Assembly (NCBI GenBank): GCA_016295145.1
Contig: JAEDLR010000016.1
Location: 1 to 31,974 of the forward strand
DNA from: Oscillospiraceae bacterium
GTDB lineage: Bacteria > Bacillota > Clostridia > Oscillospirales > Ruminococcaceae
DNA: 31,974 bases
Direction of reading: 5' to 3'
Shown: positions 31,301-31,974 of the stretch, one piece after another
Position numbering within the stretch: the stretch's first letter is position 1
How the letters are laid out: each line of letters begins with the position of its first letter
Made by a program: the position numbers and the translations under genes
The notes under the pieces: model-generated
What the model was told of the DNA's origin: nothing
Databases searched by the model: none
What the model saw: only the letters and a program-made list of their open reading frames with translations

Positions 31301-31974
31301 GGCTATGCCACACAAAGGCGTGACCGCGCATGGCAATGTTATTTTTGACGCAGAAATCCATGATGGCGGCGCAGCGGTTCAGCGATACACCGATATTGGT
31401 ACCGTTGCACTGGCTCTGCACCAGGGTTGCATCGGGTTTGGTCTCGTTCTCGCACTCGATGCTGTTGTAATCCTTAATGACATTGGCGGTGATGGCGGAA
31501 TTGTTGATGGTACCGCCGTTGAGGATATTGCCCACGCGGAAATACGCGGCAAATTCGTCTTTCAGACCCTTTTCACCTGCTGCATAGACCGTTGCACCGT
31601 CCACCTTGCCGGTGATGCTGACCTCATCAAAGCAGAAATCATTGGTAGAATCCGTCGTAATGGTCAAACGGAATTCGTAGCTGTTCTTGGGAGCTTTGTA
31701 GCTTGCGGAAAGTTCTGTCCACTCCCCTGCCTTGACCTTCTTGGCGGCAAGTTCCTTGACGGTTTCCTCACCGGTTTTCTCGTCAATGCAGAGCAGTGAG
31801 AGGTGGAAGGTCTCGTCGGTTTTGCTGAAAACCCGCACGCTGTAATCGTACTTCTTGCCACCGACCAGATACAAGCCCTTGGCGGAACTTGCACCGTCTG
31901 CGGGTGTGGTTCTGCCCGAAACGGTCATGCCGCGGCTGCGGTCGTAGCCCATGCCCTGCTTTGCCTCCAGCAAA
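28359..31974 (-). CDS. Cellulosomal bifunctional xylanase CBM22-GH10-CBM22-dockerin-GH43-CBM6 (5' end outside window)
   Basis: About 1,204 residues are visible; the start lies beyond the right edge. In order: a CBM22 (to about 125); a GH10 xylanase (about 135-485) with acid/base Glu279 in DVVNEAVSD and nucleophile Glu405 in VTELDIS; a second CBM22 (about 510-655); a type I dockerin (672-730; loops D674-x-N676-x-D678..D685 and D707-x-D709-x-S711..D718); a GH43 domain (about 760-1080) with Asp775, Asp907 and Glu963; and a C-terminal CBM6-like domain (from about 1093). GH10 cuts the xylan backbone; GH43 probably removes arabinose or xylose. An internal dockerin between two catalytic units is notable; I recall this order from Ruminococcus champanellensis. 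The protein is secreted and scaffold-bound. Confidence 0.93.
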   Translation of the reverse strand, partial: LLEAKQGMGYDRSRGMTVSGRTTPADGASSAKGLYLVGGKKYDYSVRVFSKTDETFHLSLLCIDEKTGEETVKELAAKKVKAGEWTELSASYKAPKNSYEFRLTITTDSTNDFCFDEVSITGKVDGATVYAAGEKGLKDEFAAYFRVGNILNGGTINNSAITANVIKDYNSIECENETKPDATLVQSQCNGTNIGVSLNRCAAIMDFCVKNNIAMRGHAFVWHSQTPSWFFKEGYNASGAWVSESTMDARLESYIKNMFQAIETQYPDLNLYAYDVVNEAVSDDSNRTANNGGARVPGDNNVTGGTSAWVQVYGDNGFVEKAFTYARKYAPEGCDLYYNDYNEYWDHKRDCIYNMCKSLFDKGLLDGVGMQSHVPANATGFAGTDSYLTAMRKYLSIGCDVQVTELDISLNNGEYTLQQQADKYKAIFQAGIDLNTNPISEGRVTAICIWGPNDANSWLSAGSNALLYDSNNQPKLAYTTLTSMIPESEWGDGSQYDGNVKPVTPDENGWYFHDEFEGDTCTWQGRGSATVMTSGRTAYQGAEALLVQGRESAWNGCTRTISARAFVPGNEYSFSTNVMYFDGAATDTFYMKLQYTDANGDTQYSTVAEGTAIKGEWVQLANTNYTIPADATNMQLYVETADSTNNFYIDEAIGAVAGTVISGAGLSKELILGDLNCDGMISSVDLTMAKRADSKGFTDRYAELAADVDQSGVFDTTDIELIRDFVAGIITEFPVAERVIDTAAMEQIFSSVKLATSWKNLDENNALYTQRFGADPGFMVYNDRLYVFMTNDAFEYDSNGQMKENSYDVQEINCISSDDLVNWTDHGAIPVAGSNGIAKWAFASWAPDACWKNINGKDQFFLYFCNSAGGIGVLTADSPTGPWRDPIGKALVTKQTANCSDVEWLFDPAVFVDDDGSGYLYFGGGVPSGKQADPGTARCVKLSADMTSIEGTPVRMNPPYLFEDSSMLKIGNKYYYSYCTNFSVPGGLAYGSGEICYMTADNPLGPFTFGGRMFKNPASFGLDKGGNNHHSLVEFKGQYYLLYHARAIENRMGISLNYRSPHIDAATVSNGQVTVTGTMSGVQQVGTLNPYQKVQAETIYRQAGINVSGLGDTKVTDVQAGDWIGVKGAAFTNGASKITVNVNAPNGGAIKICTGSESGTVVGYVDIPAGTNGEISAPVSGLSGTQDVYFIFSNTMDMDYWFFQ

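Noticed and set aside
30435..31799. 454-codon open frame on the plus strand opposite the xylanase
   Set aside because: The minus strand carries a clear GH10/CBM22 protein with catalytic residues; the opposite frame has no family features.
1..31974. tRNA, rRNA, CRISPR array or insertion sequence
   Set aside because: No cloverleaf with a TTC-arm, no regularly spaced repeats and no transposase frame were found on reading; very degenerate cases could be missed by eye.

Overview
The window looks like a chromosome segment from a fibre-degrading clostridial Firmicute, most likely a Ruminococcus. Two secreted proteins carry type I dockerins (the cellulosome docking module). One of them is a large xylanase with the order CBM22-GH10-CBM22-dockerin-GH43-CBM6, which I recall from Ruminococcus champanellensis. 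Other Firmicute marks are a GlgC/GlgD pair, a SpoIIE phosphatase and the ScpA-ScpB pair. No rRNA, tRNA or CRISPR array was seen. The species is inference; the genus-level call is reasonably supported.

Region by region. (1) 1-2575 is the right end of an integrated element: the tail of an unknown gene, a HicA/HicB toxin-antitoxin pair with a consensus promoter, and a large serine recombinase. The element stops inside a CotJC-type manganese catalase gene, of which only the 3' part remains (2570-3025). (2) 3108-8979, minus strand, is a glycogen operon in the order glgB-glgC-glgD-glgA. (3) 9285-11519 is spoIIE, with a promoter that has a Spo0A box and the unusual 21-bp spacing known for this gene in Bacillus. 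(4) rpmB (minus) and the divergent M50 protease-scpA-scpB operon follow, from 11834 to 14373. (5) 14477-15775 is a secreted dockerin/beta-helix protein and 16138-16392 a small membrane protein. (6) 16579-24934, minus strand, is a seven-gene operon: two small membrane proteins, a zinc-ribbon GTPase, an uncharacterised protein that faintly resembles GTPase-associated proteins, a penicillin-binding protein, an LCP ligase with an extra cytosolic domain, and a divergent SEDS (FtsW/RodA) polymerase. Divergent from it are an alpha/alpha-toroid protein and a Nudix-like protein (25468-28219). (7) 28359 to the right edge is the multidomain cellulosomal xylanase, cut by the window end.

How the parts work together. 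The glg operon makes ADP-glucose and turns it into branched glycogen. The dockerin proteins would be loaded on a cellulosome scaffold outside the cell. The candidate new system is region 6: a regulatory GTPase module in one transcription unit with a complete set of wall-building enzymes (SEDS, PBP, LCP), facing a toroid/Nudix pair whose folds hint at isoprenoid or diphosphate chemistry. The second notable feature is the serine-recombinase element splitting a sporulation-type catalase gene, which may be a skin-like element excised during development or may be a simple disruption.
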